The notes under the pieces: generated by a model | What the model saw: the letters and a program-made list of their open reading frames with translations, nothing else | Databases searched by the model: none | Told to the model about the DNA's origin: nothing | In this document: positions 12,312 to 22,971 of the stretch, piece by piece | Numbering within the stretch: the stretch's first letter is position 1 | Layout of the letters: the number at the start of each line of letters is the position of its first letter | DNA from: Salvelinus alpinus | Taxonomy: Eukaryota > Chordata > Actinopteri > Salmoniformes > Salmonidae | Reading direction: 5' to 3' | Length of the DNA: 64,000 nt | Assembly: GCF_045679555.1 (NCBI RefSeq) | Contig: NC_092094.1 | Span: 34,054,430-34,118,429 of the forward strand | Program-made: the position numbers and the translations under genes

Positions 12312-12726
12312 TATTTCTCCATCTCTGACTCACTACAGTATGTCTCCTGTTACTCTTAGTATATGCAGAAATACATCATAGAGAGTGAGAGATGATTTAA
12401 AGGACTATTCTATAATTAAAAGAACAGTGGGGAAAATATCTCTGCAGACGTGATCACACCACACAAAGATTTCCCATCTGTCATTTCACGAGGGTGTCGT
12501 TGAGGACCGACATCATTAATTCACGTCTTCCTGTTAACCAGAAAACACATCACAATTCTGTTTGTCGCCCATTGGACAATATATTGTCCCACTGTGTTTT
12601 CTTTCAAACAGGCTCCATTTGGACACAATGCTGATAACCTCAAGGTCTGCATTGAGCTCAGACAGAGATCTCTGTAGGACTGGCTTTAAACAGAAGATGC
12701 AGCTGATTGAACCAATTCTGCATTCA
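12312..12726. other. tmem266 intron, nothing recognised
   Basis: Short spacer between a Tc1 element and a simple repeat; no feature seen. Confidence 0.4.
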
Positions 12727-13024
12727 ACCCCACCTCACCCCCATCTCTCTCCCACCTCTCCTTCATCTCCCACCTCACCCCCATCTCCCTCCCTCCCACC
12801 TCACCTGCATCTCCCATCTCACCCCCATCTCCCTCCCACCTCACCTTCATCTCCCACCTCACCCCCATCTCCCTCCCACCTCACCATCTCCCACCTTACC
12901 TTCATCTCCCTCTCACCTCAACTTAATTTCTCTCCCACCTCACCATCATTTCCCTCCCACCTCACCCTCATTTCTCTCACCCCCATCTTCCTCCCACCAC
13001 GCCATAATCTCCCTCCCCTTCCTT
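12727..13024 (+). repeat. Pyrimidine-rich tandem repeat
   Basis: About 300 bp built from imperfect CCACCTCACCCCCATCTCCC-like units. The plus strand is almost free of G. Frames across it give long proline/serine/histidine strings, which are artefacts of the repeat and not proteins. Confidence 0.92.
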
Positions 13025-13194
13025 GGCCATAACCAGGGATGTCATCAGGCTGCAGAGGCCGTCTTGGGGACCACATAGCGACTCATTATTTATAAGAGAA
13101 GATGACAAGTGAAAATCTCTCCTGCATGCTAAGAGATGGCAGCAGAGGCAGTCTGGTGACTGGTGGTAGTTCTCTTGGAATGCCCAGCACAGGA

Positions 13195-13266
13195 GTGCCT
13201 GCTCCCCTGTTGCTCCCCTGTTGCTCCCCTGCTGTTGCCCTGCTGCTCCCCTGCTGCTCCCCTGCT
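13195..13266 (+). repeat. 12-bp tandem repeat
   Basis: About six imperfect copies of GCTCCCCTGTTG/GCTCCCCTGCTG in tandem. Confidence 0.9.
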
Positions 13267-13479
13267 TCTCAGGCTCAAAGTCCTTGGCTGAAAGGGTATG
13301 AGGAAATAGACAGGAGCTGTTCTCATAATCAGGCCAGACCATGCTGGGGTTCCCATCACAAAACCTGTGCTAGTAATAGCGGGCAGTCGGGGTACAACGA
13401 GCAAAATGCATAAGAACAGGATGAGAGGTTTTGATGTGTTAAACAGATATAAATATCAGTAGTCATGTGTTTTACTTAC

Positions 13480-13579
13480 TGGGGGTTGCTCATGTTGCTG
13501 TGTTGTTTCTGTGAATGGACGTCGACACGATTGTTACTCTTGATTTAACCAGAGAATAGAGACTTGGCTCACACCACAC
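13480..13579 (-). CDS. tmem266: tmem266 start-codon exon
   Basis: On the minus strand a strong acceptor (TTTCTCCACAG) opens the exon at 13579 and a perfect donor (GTAAGT) closes it after 13480. The first ATG that stays open begins at 13493 and encodes Met-Ser-Asn-Pro, with two bases of the next codon. I recall human TMEM266 reading MTNPQP before its SEVEII motif, so the start fits. The codon phase also fits the exon at 4175-4409. Upstream bases in the exon are 5' UTR. If this is right the following intron is about 9 kb and holds all the transposons between 5 and 12.3 kb. The identification rests on a very short peptide plus context, so confidence is moderate. Confidence 0.5.
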
Positions 13580-15428
13580 CTGTGGAGAAAGGTTAGGAAA
13601 CAAGGAAGTTAATCACAGTCTCTCCATAACTCTTCACATTCTGACAACAATGCAGTATACACATCTCATGTATAACTTGTTCATTATACTTTTAACTATT
13701 TAACATTTGTTTTGAATGTCATGTTCATTAAATGTTTTATGAATTCACAGAATAGATCGAAAACAATCAATTGATATACATAAACATTCTCATGCAGTAT
13801 AGCTCTGCTATGGGAGTCCTCTGACATATTTAACTCTGCACCAGGGGCTCAGAAACATCACATCACTTGCATAACAAGTAAGGAAGGATGAGAACACTTT
13901 ATGCAATAGGAAATAGATACATTGAAGAGTTAATTTACAGTCCATTCCAGCAGCTTTCCACAGAGTAAACATGAGCGAAGAACAGCCAGGTACATAGGCT
14001 TTACCCAGACAGAATCACAAAACTCTGAGTCTTTGAAAAGGGGTATTACTGCACAGACAGCTGCATTCCCCACATTGCAGGTATAAACTGAAGCTCAATT
14101 TGCTAGTGTCTCACTTTCGAAAAGTCTGATGAAGTTGTCAGCAGCAATATAAACACATATCAGTAAGCAGCATGGGCTGTAGAGGTCGTTTAACCTGAGC
14201 TTCAATCATTTAAATGCCGGGGCGGAGAGGAGAGGTTAATTTGTATAGCGTTGTATGAAGTCAGTGTAGTGTCTGTCTTACAAACAAAGGCAAAGGGAAA
14301 ACCTTCAGACACACAAGTTGTGGTGTGGAGTCAGTATTCGGAGCTATAGCAGAACAGAGTAATGTAGTATAGCACAGCAGATTAGATGTCATTCTAGATA
14401 AATCAATTCAGGTCATTCAAGGACTAGACTGTAATATTGCATCACTGCAATGCCCAAGAAAAAAGACTGCACACAACTGGCACCTATAGAAAATCTGGCC
14501 ACAGCACAGGCAATAGTGTAGGCTATGCAGTGGAAAGGTTGTTCGACCAGTGCAGACAAGACAGTGAGTGAAATTAAAGCATTTGAGATACTGCAGGATT
14601 TCTTATTTTTAAAGAAACCTGTCAATCACAGTTCCTAATGGATGGATGTGGCCATAAGTCAAGGGCTGGACTTGACAACCTATCAAACAAGTTAGGTCTT
14701 TGAAACAAGCTCTCTGGGACCAGGTAGAATATTGCATAAAATATCTATCAATTCCAAGACTTGAGTAAATACTGTATACTCATCATCAAGATAAGAGATC
14801 CCTCTAGCAGGCTGTAGATGAACTGTTGCCATATATCCATGTTGTCTCCAACATAGCTCTTGCATTCCTCCATACAGACAATAATGACTTGATTTTCAAA
14901 CGGTTTCCCCTGGAAATTAAGACATACAACAATGCAACCATTTCATATTGTCCTAACCCTTCACTTCCCAATAGTCTACTGTCTACATTTTTGTATCCAC
15001 CTCCTCCGTCAGAACCCAACATGTATCCTACATTTGAAGTTCCCCCAACAAACACATGCTTTTACCTTAAAAACGTGTCAACACTGATCCCTGCTAAACT
15101 GATTAAGGCTACTATGTCTCAATTATTTTTCACAAGGCCCTGGACAGCTTTCTACAATGACTATTATTCTGGTTCAAAGCACGTGTAACAACAGATATAT
15201 AGGTTGCTACTACACAGTATATACTAAACATAGTACATTATATGTTTTCCTGATAATTTAGCAAAGCCATCAATAGTGCAACAACGATAAATTACGAATA
15301 CGACAATTATGGTGGTCATTAAGACGAAAGTAAAAGAAAAGGGGGACGGAATGGATGAAAGAGCAGAAGTCACAGGCGGGAAGTATCAAAATGATTTATC
15401 AATATGCTATTCTGACAAATAAACCTAC
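13580..15428. other. Probable tmem266 intron 1
   Basis: No gene or named repeat was recognised. Two open frames on opposite strands near 14.8-15.2 kb overlap and show no protein-like features. Confidence 0.4.
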
Positions 15429-16030
15429 CTTTTATGCTCTACATTGTTGAAAGTATGGTCGTGACTCATGCCCTCCTAATGATGATGGTAATGTCTCCCT
15501 TGCCGATGATCACTGTGAGCGAGGCTCGGTTGCTGTGTGTAGGCTGCTGCTATCCTCTTCAGATTTGGATTGGCTAACGACCCGTGCTGCTGCTTAGAAT
15601 ACAGGGCACAACGAAAAAGCCCGATCCTTATTGTAAGCATCATCATTCACGGAGATGCTTTTAAATGTCCACCACTATCCACATATTCAGTTAAACGTCA
15701 TCTTTCGGAAGGAGGGCATTTTAGTGCCCAAATCTCGCCTGCTCACAGGGTTTCCCTACAATCACGCTAGGGACTCCATGTGCCCAGTAATAGGTTAACC
15801 AGGAGCTGTCCAGGTGCTGAATTGTGATCCCGCATCATCCACAGAAGCGAGGCAACAAACTATCTCTCACAATGAAATGTGAGATGAAAATCCGAAATAA
15901 CTGACGTCTTTATGGCAGTCATAACGAGGTTTTTCAAGCCACCGCCCCCCCCCCCACCCCCAAAAGCGTCGATGTAAAAACACTCTCGCTTCACTTCACC
16001 TCTTCAGAGCTTCATCTGTGTTCCTCGCGA
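15429..16030 (-). promoter_or_regulatory. tmem266: Probable first (non-coding) exon and promoter of tmem266
   Basis: A G+C-richer stretch with CpGs ends on the minus strand in a good donor (AAAAG|GTAGGT, exon end 15429). Joining it to the acceptor at 13579 gives a short upstream frame (starts MSHDHTFNN) that stops within the next exon, leaving the ATG at 13493 as a likely start. The right part contains a C13 run (plus strand, about 15945) and a GACGTCA-like CRE. The transcription start was not determined; about 16.0 kb is a guess. This segment also lies 5.3 kb upstream of the divergent nrg4 gene. Confidence 0.4.
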
Positions 16031-16881
16031 TAACATCGCAGTGATCGCAGGACAGCATCCAGTTCCAGTCACCTTGCTAAATATTAACTGGATGGCAAAA
16101 GGCTTGCATTCTCAAAGTTTTTCGGATAAAATATCAAACGGATTTTGTCTGAGACAATTGGCTAAACCATGGTGTAAAGAAACAATCAATCACATAACTT
16201 TCATAGATCTAGTATGGGGGGATATAGGTTCCTCAAATGATGATACTTGACTGACATTGAGGCAATCTTGAATTTAAAAAAAGTAGTAGGCCTATTTAAA
16301 GCGCCATTCAGTAGTTGAAACAACAAATAAGTGTTCTCATCACCCCTGTTTTTGTAAAAAAGCTGATGGATGGGGCTGGAGAAATGTAACCCCTCTCAAA
16401 TTCATAGACAGAGCTATGGATGGAAGGACTGACCATCCATGATATCAACATTATAGTTTGAACCACTTTTACTTTGTTTATAAACACTGGAGTAAAACAA
16501 GCGTATATGTTGGGTTCTGATGGGGTAAGACAGTTGAACTAAGCTCATGAGGCATTTCTAAGTTACATTCTTGAAGAATCAATGGGTATATATCATTAAT
16601 TCAGAAGTCCAAAATTGGATGAAGCAACTGCAGATTTCCCCTTTAAACATTAGTGAGTATGATTACAAGTGGTAGCACTTATCCCTGACTTTTATCTTTG
16701 ACATACGTGTATTTTAACATTGAATGTTTGTGATTTTTAAACTGCACGATAACCAAATATTCTGAATAGCCAAATTTCCCAATTTACAATCTATAGTGTT
16801 GGACCTGACAGTTAAATTCTCAGCACTATGTGACAAGATGATCACTCCCTTATGGTGTTTTTCAACATAGCAAAAGGGTTA
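16031..16881. other. Intergenic, nothing recognised
   Basis: No gene or known repeat seen between the tmem266 promoter region and the LINE. Confidence 0.4.
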
Positions 16882-18572
16882 TTTGATCAAATCAAATCAA
16901 ATTCTATTGGTCACATACACATCTTTAGCAGATAATGGGAGTGTAGCAAAATTCTTGGGCTTCTAGTTCCGACAGTGCAGTAATATCTAACAAGTAATCT
17001 AACAATTCCCCAAACAACTACCTAATACACACAAATCTAAAGGGATGGAATAGGAATATGTACATAAATGTACATAAATATATGGATGAGCGATGGCCGA
17101 GCGGCATAGGCAAGATGCAATAGATAGTATAAGATACAGTATATACATATGAGATGAGTAATGTAAGATATGTAAACATTATTAAAGTGGCATTGTTTAA
17201 AGTGACTAGTGAGACTCTATGTAGGCAGCAGCCTCTCTGAGTTAGTGATCGCTGTTTAGCAGTCTGATGGCCTTGAGATAGAAGCTGTCTTTCAGCCTCT
17301 CGGTCCCAGCTTTGATACACCTGTACTGACCTTGCCTTCTGGATAGTAGCAGGGTGAACAGGCAGTGGCTCGGGTGGTTGATGTCCTTGATTATCTTTTT
17401 GGTCTTCCTGTGACATCAGGTGCTGTAGGTGTCCTGGAGGGTAGGTAGTTTGCCCCCGGTGATGCGTTGTGCCGACCGCACCACCCCCTAGAGAGCCTTG
17501 CGGTTGAGTGCGATGCAGTTGCCGTACCAGGCTCTCAATTTTGCATCTGTAAAAGTTTGTCAGGGTTTTAGGTGACAAGCCAAATTTCTTCAGCCTCCTG
17601 AGGTTGAAGAGGCCTTCTTCACCACACTGTCTGTGTGGGTGGACCATTTCAGTTTGTCTGTGATGTATATGCCGAGGAACTTAAAACTTTACACCTTCTC
17701 CACTACTGTCCCTTCGATGTGGATAGGGGGGTGCTCCTTCTGCTGTTTCCTGAAGTCCACGATCATCTCCTTAGTTTTGTTGATGTTGAGTGAGAGGTTG
17801 CTTTCCTGACACCACACTCTGAGTGCCCTCTCCTCTTCCCTGTAGGCTGTCTCATTGTTGTTGGTGATCAAGCCCACTACTGTTGTGTTGTCTGCAAACT
17901 TGATGATTGATTTGGAGTCGTGCATTGCCGCGCAGTCAGGGGTGAACAGGGAGTACAGGAGGGGGCTGAGCATGCACCCTTGTGGGGCGCCAGTGTTGAG
18001 GGTCAGCGAAGTGTAGATGTTGTTTCCTACCTTCACCACCTGGGGGCGACCCATCAGAAAGTCCAGGACCCAATTGCACAGGGCGGGGAAGAGACACAGG
18101 GCCTCCAGCTAAATGATGAGCTTGGATGGTACTGTGGTGTTGAATGCTGAGCTGTAGCCAATGAACAGCATTCTTACATAGGTATTCCTCTTGTCCAGAT
18201 GGGATAGGGCAGTTTGCAGTGAGATGGCAATTGCATCGTCTGTAGACCTGTTAGGGTGGTATGCAAACTGAAGTGGGTCTAGGGTGGCAGGTAAGGTGGA
18301 GGTGATATGATCCTTGACTAGTCTCTCAAAGCACTTCACAATGACAGAAGTGAGTGCTACGGAGCGACAGTCATTTAGTTCAGTTACCTTTGCCTTCTTG
18401 GGTACAGGAACAATGGTGGCCATCTTGAAGCATGTGGGGACAGCAAACTGGGATAGGGAGCGATTGAATATGTCCGTAAACACACCAGCCAGGTGGTCTG
18501 CGCATGCTCTCAGGACACGGCTAGAGATGCCGTCTGGGCCAGCAGCCTTGCTAGGGTTAACACGTTTAAATG
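16882..18572 (-). mobile_element. 5'-truncated LINE (CR1/L2/Rex1-like), reverse transcriptase remnant
   Basis: On the minus strand the element starts within the reverse transcriptase domain ([20 protein letters not shown]) and continues through [56 protein letters not shown] and the FADN box. It ends in a short 3' UTR and TTTGATTTGATTTGATC repeats at the left. The catalytic box reads FADN where active elements have FADD. Later parts (LRRLKKFGLSPKTL and beyond) are in shifted frames. It lacks its endonuclease half, as expected for a 5'-truncated insertion. I place it in the CR1/L2/Rex1 group from memory and cannot fix the clade. Confidence 0.85.
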
Positions 18573-20103
18573 TCAACGTCAACAGTAAAGAGGCGACTCC
18601 GGGATGCTGACCTTCTAGGCAGAGTTCGTCTGTCCAGTGTCTGTGTTCTTTTGCCAATCTTAATCTTTTCTTTTTACTGGCCAGTCTGAGACTGGTGTTT
18701 TGCGGGTACTATTTAATGAAGCTGCCAGTTGAGGACTTGTGAGGCGTCTGTTTCTCAAACTAGACACTCTAATGTACTTGTCCTCTTGCTCAGTTGTGCA
18801 CCGGGGCCTCCCACTCCTCTTTCTATTCTGGTTTACGCTGTTCTGTGAAGGGAGTAGTACACAGCATTGTACGAGATCTTCAGTTTCTTGGCAATTTCTC
18901 GCATGGAATAGCCTTAATTTCTCAGAACAAGAATAGACTGACGAGTTTCAGAAGAAAGGTCTTTGTTTCTGGCCATTTTTAGCCTGTAATCGAACCCACA
19001 AATGCTGATGCTCCAGATTCTCAACTAGTCTAAGAAGGCCCGTTTTATTGCTTCTTTAATCAGGACAACAATTTTCAGCTGTGCTAACATAATTGAAAAA
19101 GGGTTTTTAAATTTATTTATTTAAAAAAAAATATTTCACGTTTATTTTACCAGGTAGGCCAGTTGAGAACAAGTTCTCATTTACAACTGCGACCTGGCCA
19201 AGATAAAGCAAAGCAGTGCGACAAAAACAACAACACAGAGTTACACATAAACAAATGTACTGTCAATAACACAAAAGAAAAGAAAAATAGAAAAGTCTAT
19301 GTACAGTGTGTGCAAATGTAGAAGAGTAGGGAGAAAGGCAATAAATAGGCCCTAGAGGCGAAAATAATTACAATTTAGCATTAACACTGGAGTGATAGAT
19401 GTGCAGATGATGATGTGCAAGTAGAGATACTGGGGTGCAAAAGTGCAAGAAGATAAGTAATAATATGGGGATTAGGTAGTCGGGTGTGCTATTCACAGAT
19501 TGGCTGTACAGTGATCTGTAAACTGCTCTGACAGCTGATGCTTAAAGTTAGAGAGGGAGACATAAGACTCCAGCTTCAGAGATTTTTGCAATTTGTTCCA
19601 GTCATTGGCAGCAGAGAAGTGGAAGGATAGGCGGCCAAAGTAAGTGTTGGGTTTGGGGATGACCAGTGCAATATACCTGCTGAAGCACGTGCTACGGGTG
19701 GGTGTTGCTATGGTGACCAGTGAGCTGAGATAAGGCGGGGCTTTACCTAGCAAAGACTTATAGATAACCTGGAGCCAGTGGGTTTGGCGACGATTATGTA
19801 GTGAGGGCCAGCCAATGAGAGCATACATAATGATCAATTAGCCTTTTAAAATTATAAACTTGGATTAGCTAACACAACGTGCCATTGGAACACAGGAGTG
19901 ATGGTTGCTGATAATCGGCCTTTGTACGCCTATGTAGATATTCCATTAAAAATCTGATGTTTCCAGCTACAAATGTAATTTACAACATTAACAATGTCTA
20001 CACTGTATTTCTGATCAAGTTGATGTTATTTTAATAGACAAATTTGCTTTTCTATCAAAAACAAGGACATTTCTAATTGACCCCAAAATTTTGAACGGTA
20101 GTC
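18573..20103 (-). mobile_element. Tc1-type derivative, fold-back structure, interrupted by a LINE
   Basis: The right end is a Tc1-like terminus (TTTGAACGGTAGTC followed by TA). Reading inward on the minus strand, transposase N-terminal sequence is visible (MARNKDLSSETRQSILVLRN near 18975) with the paired helix-turn-helix region and RRPRCTTEQEDKYIRVSSL-like sequence near 18800. At about 18628 the orientation flips: 18573-18628 is the opposite strand of the same transposase region ([14 protein letters not shown]-like), so the unit folds back on itself. The copy is split by an L2-type LINE at 19112-19835 and ends abruptly at the neighbouring LINE. Non-functional. Confidence 0.75.
19112..19835 (-). 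mobile_element. L2-like LINE 3' fragment
   Basis: A 3'-terminal LINE piece inserted into the Tc1 derivative. The minus strand encodes the end of ORF2 (TRSTCFSRYIALVIPKPN, then LSFHFSAANDWNKLQKSLKL), stopping near 19493. The 3' UTR ends in a tail containing GAACAAGTTCTC and TTTATTTTACCAGGTAGGCC (plus strand). This tail is a diverged relative of the tail shared by the SINEs and the LINE at 60.7 kb (AAGAACAAATTCTTATTTAC). The encoded end is also similar to that LINE (NDWNKLQKSLK versus SDWNELQQALK). Confidence 0.8.
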
Positions 20104-20105
20104 TA

Positions 20106-20290
20106 TATGTATATATATTCTTAATCCATTCCTTACTTAGATGTCGTGCATTTTGGGGAAATGTTGTGAAACTGTTAAATATTACTTGTTAGATATTACT
20201 GCACTGTTGGAGCTAGAAGCACAAGCATTTCGCTACACCCGCAATCACATCTGCTAAACACGTGTATGTGTCCGATACATTTGATTTGAA
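20106..20290 (+). mobile_element. 3' tail fragment of a second CR1/Rex1-like LINE
   Basis: This matches, in inverted orientation, the 3' UTR of the LINE at 16.9-18.6 kb. Shared strings include TTAGATATTACTGCACTGT, and both end in TTTGATTTGA. It begins immediately after the Tc1 terminus and carries no coding sequence. Confidence 0.8.
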
Positions 20291-21331
20291 CTGCTAACGG
20301 TTTTGAAGAAGTCCACAGAACAATGTTTCCAAGAATGCTGGAAGTGTTGAGGCAGGAGAAATGTCATTAAGATGTCCAGAGCAAAGCAAAGTTCCCACGA
20401 TTCTAGCTATGCCTGTGCTGTTTGTTCCAATTCCCTCTCACCATACCAGTCATTCCATTGCCTCTCACCAAACCCACAGATTGTCTATTTAAAGCCAAGT
20501 TGAAGTCACACGGAAAACAAGTGATCCACCAGGTGATCCACGCCCCACCTGGATAGATTGTGTGATGCAATGATAATTACTTGGCTTTGACAAACTAATC
20601 CATTAATGTATCATTACAGTGAATGCAGACACCTATTGTCTGTTTGAAAGTAAACCACTACTGCACATTTTCTTAGTGAAATGGCAAAATTGGAAAATGA
20701 TCGTCATTTCCACAAGTGAGGAAGCCTTTGTTTACTTACTCTGTAGTGGGGATATTGTATTCTGAGGCAGTCATTGAAAACAACCCCATTTTACTATATC
20801 AGGCATCCTACCAAAATGAATCAGAATCAATAGAGAGAATCCTGACATTTAGCATGCCATTTACAATGTGGACAAACAGCTATCACAACATTTCTGGACT
20901 CAAAGGAACACGCCCACATTTGTGCTTTTGAAGGCCCAACAAAAAGCAGTTGGCAGAGTTATTTTCAACAGTCTGTCTCTGTGGATCACATTAGAAACCT
21001 GCACTAACCTTACCACAAACTGGGATTTCCTGAGGGGGTAAGGACAGATTCATAACAATACTATTTGTAAGAGAATAACAAACCTCTTTATTATTTTCAT
21101 ACAACGGTGATAAGTCCTTGATATGATTAAGGACGCATAACCAGTTTACTTCTCTTATACCTTGTTTTAGTGCAGAAAGAAAGTACAAAACATTAAGCCT
21201 TTTTTCTGATTATCTTGTTGTCTATGTAAATTCATAATTTTGTCTATGTAGATTAATAATGAGCTGTTACTTTTGTACATTGTACATCATTCTTAGGTGG
21301 GGATCTTAGAGAACCCTGTCACATTCTTCAG
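20291..21331. other. nrg4 upstream region, nothing recognised
   Basis: About 1 kb before the first coding exon of nrg4. Any 5' UTR exon or promoter of nrg4 should lie here or further left, but none could be identified with confidence. Confidence 0.35.
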
Positions 21332-21337
21332 GATCAA

Positions 21338-22129
21338 ATGATGGCAGGTAAAAGAGTTTGGCGAAATAATTTGATCAGGAATGCTATTGAGAATTTCCAT
21401 ATGATGTAACTGTATTTGTTTTATGTGTCTGTTAACCTGAAATGTTTATATTCTCTCTTTTGTAGACCATGGTGACCCATGCAACGAGTTAGAGGTTTCT
21501 TACTGTATGAATGGAGGAAAATGCTTTAAAATTTATTTTATGGATACGCTTACTTGTCTGTAAGTTACTCTCTCATCACTATTCTCTAATGTCTCTAACA
21601 GTTTGTCAGCCATGAGCAGGTGTACAGTGTTGCTTGGCAATGGGCTAAGGAAGTTCTGGGAACTTCTGCATGGTTTTAGCCTTTGTTTTACTTCAGCTCA
21701 GACCAGGCAGACCTACCCTGGCTCTTGGATCTCAACTGGTGACAGCTTTCTTGAGAATAATGCAGTTCCTTCTCCCTCAGCTGCAGTGAGAACTACAAAG
21801 GTAGTCGTTGTGAGCAGTATCAGCTGTTCACCACTGCACAAGATGCAGGGGAGACAGGACTGGTCGCTGCTGTGGTCATCATTGTCCTTTTTATTCTAGT
21901 TGTGTTGGTAGTAGTAATCTACTACACCTGCAAGTAAGTAACACATTAATTTAGCTTGATTCATGAATCCATAAGTATGCAGGAATAGTGTTGTCAGGTC
22001 TGATACAGTTTCTTCTACGTCTGTGTCATTCCTTGTATTTGTTTTATTGTTAGGGTATGGAAGGCCAAACCAAAGAACCAGCAGAAAAGCAGTGAACAAC
22101 AGTATTGGAGAGTAGAGCCCAGAGTATGA
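21338..22129 (+). CDS. nrg4: Neuregulin-4-like EGF-family growth factor, complete
   Basis: A membrane-anchored ligand of the ErbB receptors (ErbB4 in mammals), encoded by four short exons: 21338-21347, 21466-21559, 21781-21933 and 22054-22129. Every junction is GT-AG, and the spliced length is 333 nt (110 aa plus stop). Human NRG4 has 115 aa. The single EGF domain at residues 9-45 has cysteines at 9, 17, 23, 34, 36 and 45, the same spacing as human NRG4 (x7, x5, x10, x1, x8), with NGGKC and NYKGSRC. A transmembrane segment spans about 61-83 and a basic tail follows. There is no signal peptide, as in human NRG4. The start exon (Met-Met-Ala-Asp) follows a plausible acceptor (ATTCTTCAG), and the human protein starts Met-Pro-Thr-Asp-His. 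The third exon uses CCCTCAG|CTGCAG; the alternative acceptor six bases later would lose cysteine 36. Another EGF-family member is the alternative identity, but exon structure and context favour nrg4. Confidence 0.85.
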
Positions 22130-22971
22130 GGCCTGTTGTATATTGTTTTGGGGACATCGGATTGGATAACAAAATGTTTCATGGACGGTGGCATGATATA
22201 GTGTGGGTCTGGATGCTGCTGGAGATGTGGCTATGAAGGACCAGGAGGACAGAGGAGACTTATATCCACAAACATTCTGCAGCAAGCGTCAAATGTCAAG
22301 CTGCAGCCTGTTTGAGTGGCCATCAAAAGCTGAAGCTGCTGTAGACACAAAGACAGTCAGCCACAACACTTTTTCTCCATACTGTGTGACTGGGTGTAGG
22401 ACTGACTACGACCTGTTACAATGGCTGCGTTTAGGCAGCCCAATTCTGATAGTTTTTTCACAAACTGTTTTTTTGACCAATCAGAGACCTGAAAAATATA
22501 AAAAGACCAACTAGTGGAAAAAAAATCTGAATTTGGTTGCATGTGTAAACGCAGTCAATGTGTTTCATTCCAATGGCTATTTTCCACTTACACACACAAT
22601 ACATGCTTTTAAAGCTGGTGGATGGAATGGCATGGAGTGAAACCTGATGCCTTCACTCAAAGGAATACTATGACTGTAAAATGTTTGCTTAGTCTTTGCT
22701 TTAATTGACAGATAAGTCATTGAGTGTGTCGAAGTTCAATTGTGAATGTGCGCTTTCTCTAAGCCTGTGATACCATAGATTAGAGTACAATGGGGCAATA
22801 CTTTGAATATTTCATGTAGAATTCACATGCTTTTCTTAATGTATCAATAATGCATCTATTTGTTCAACTTTCATACAAGTCAAACATGAAGTGAGCATTA
22901 GTTACAGTAAGCATCTTTCTTGTATTATTGAATGAATGTTCATGTGTAATATCACAAATCACAATAATAAA
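22130..22971 (+). other. nrg4: nrg4 3' UTR
   Basis: Untranslated sequence from the stop codon to an AATAAA signal at 22966-22971, about 840 nt. It contains a small fold-back element at 22423-22555. The end is predicted from the signal alone. Confidence 0.55.
22423..22555. mobile_element. Small fold-back (hAT-like) element in the nrg4 3' UTR
   Basis: The left end GGCTGCGTTTAGGCAGCCCA and the right end (inverse of GACTGCGTTTACACATGCAA) form an imperfect inverted repeat. The inner part TTTTTTGACCAATCAGAGAC mirrors AAAAAGACCAACTAGTGG. The 133-bp element would fold into a long hairpin in the transcript. AATG occurs on both flanks. The type matches a salmonid MITE I recall. Confidence 0.65.

Noticed and set aside
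12562-13078. Long proline/serine/histidine-rich frames on the plus strand
   Set aside because: They are translations of a pyrimidine-rich tandem repeat, with no start context or splice sites.
15944-15962. C-run and G18 run (44105-44121) as functional quadruplex sites
   Set aside because: Homopolymer runs without spaced G-tracts; length may be assembly noise.
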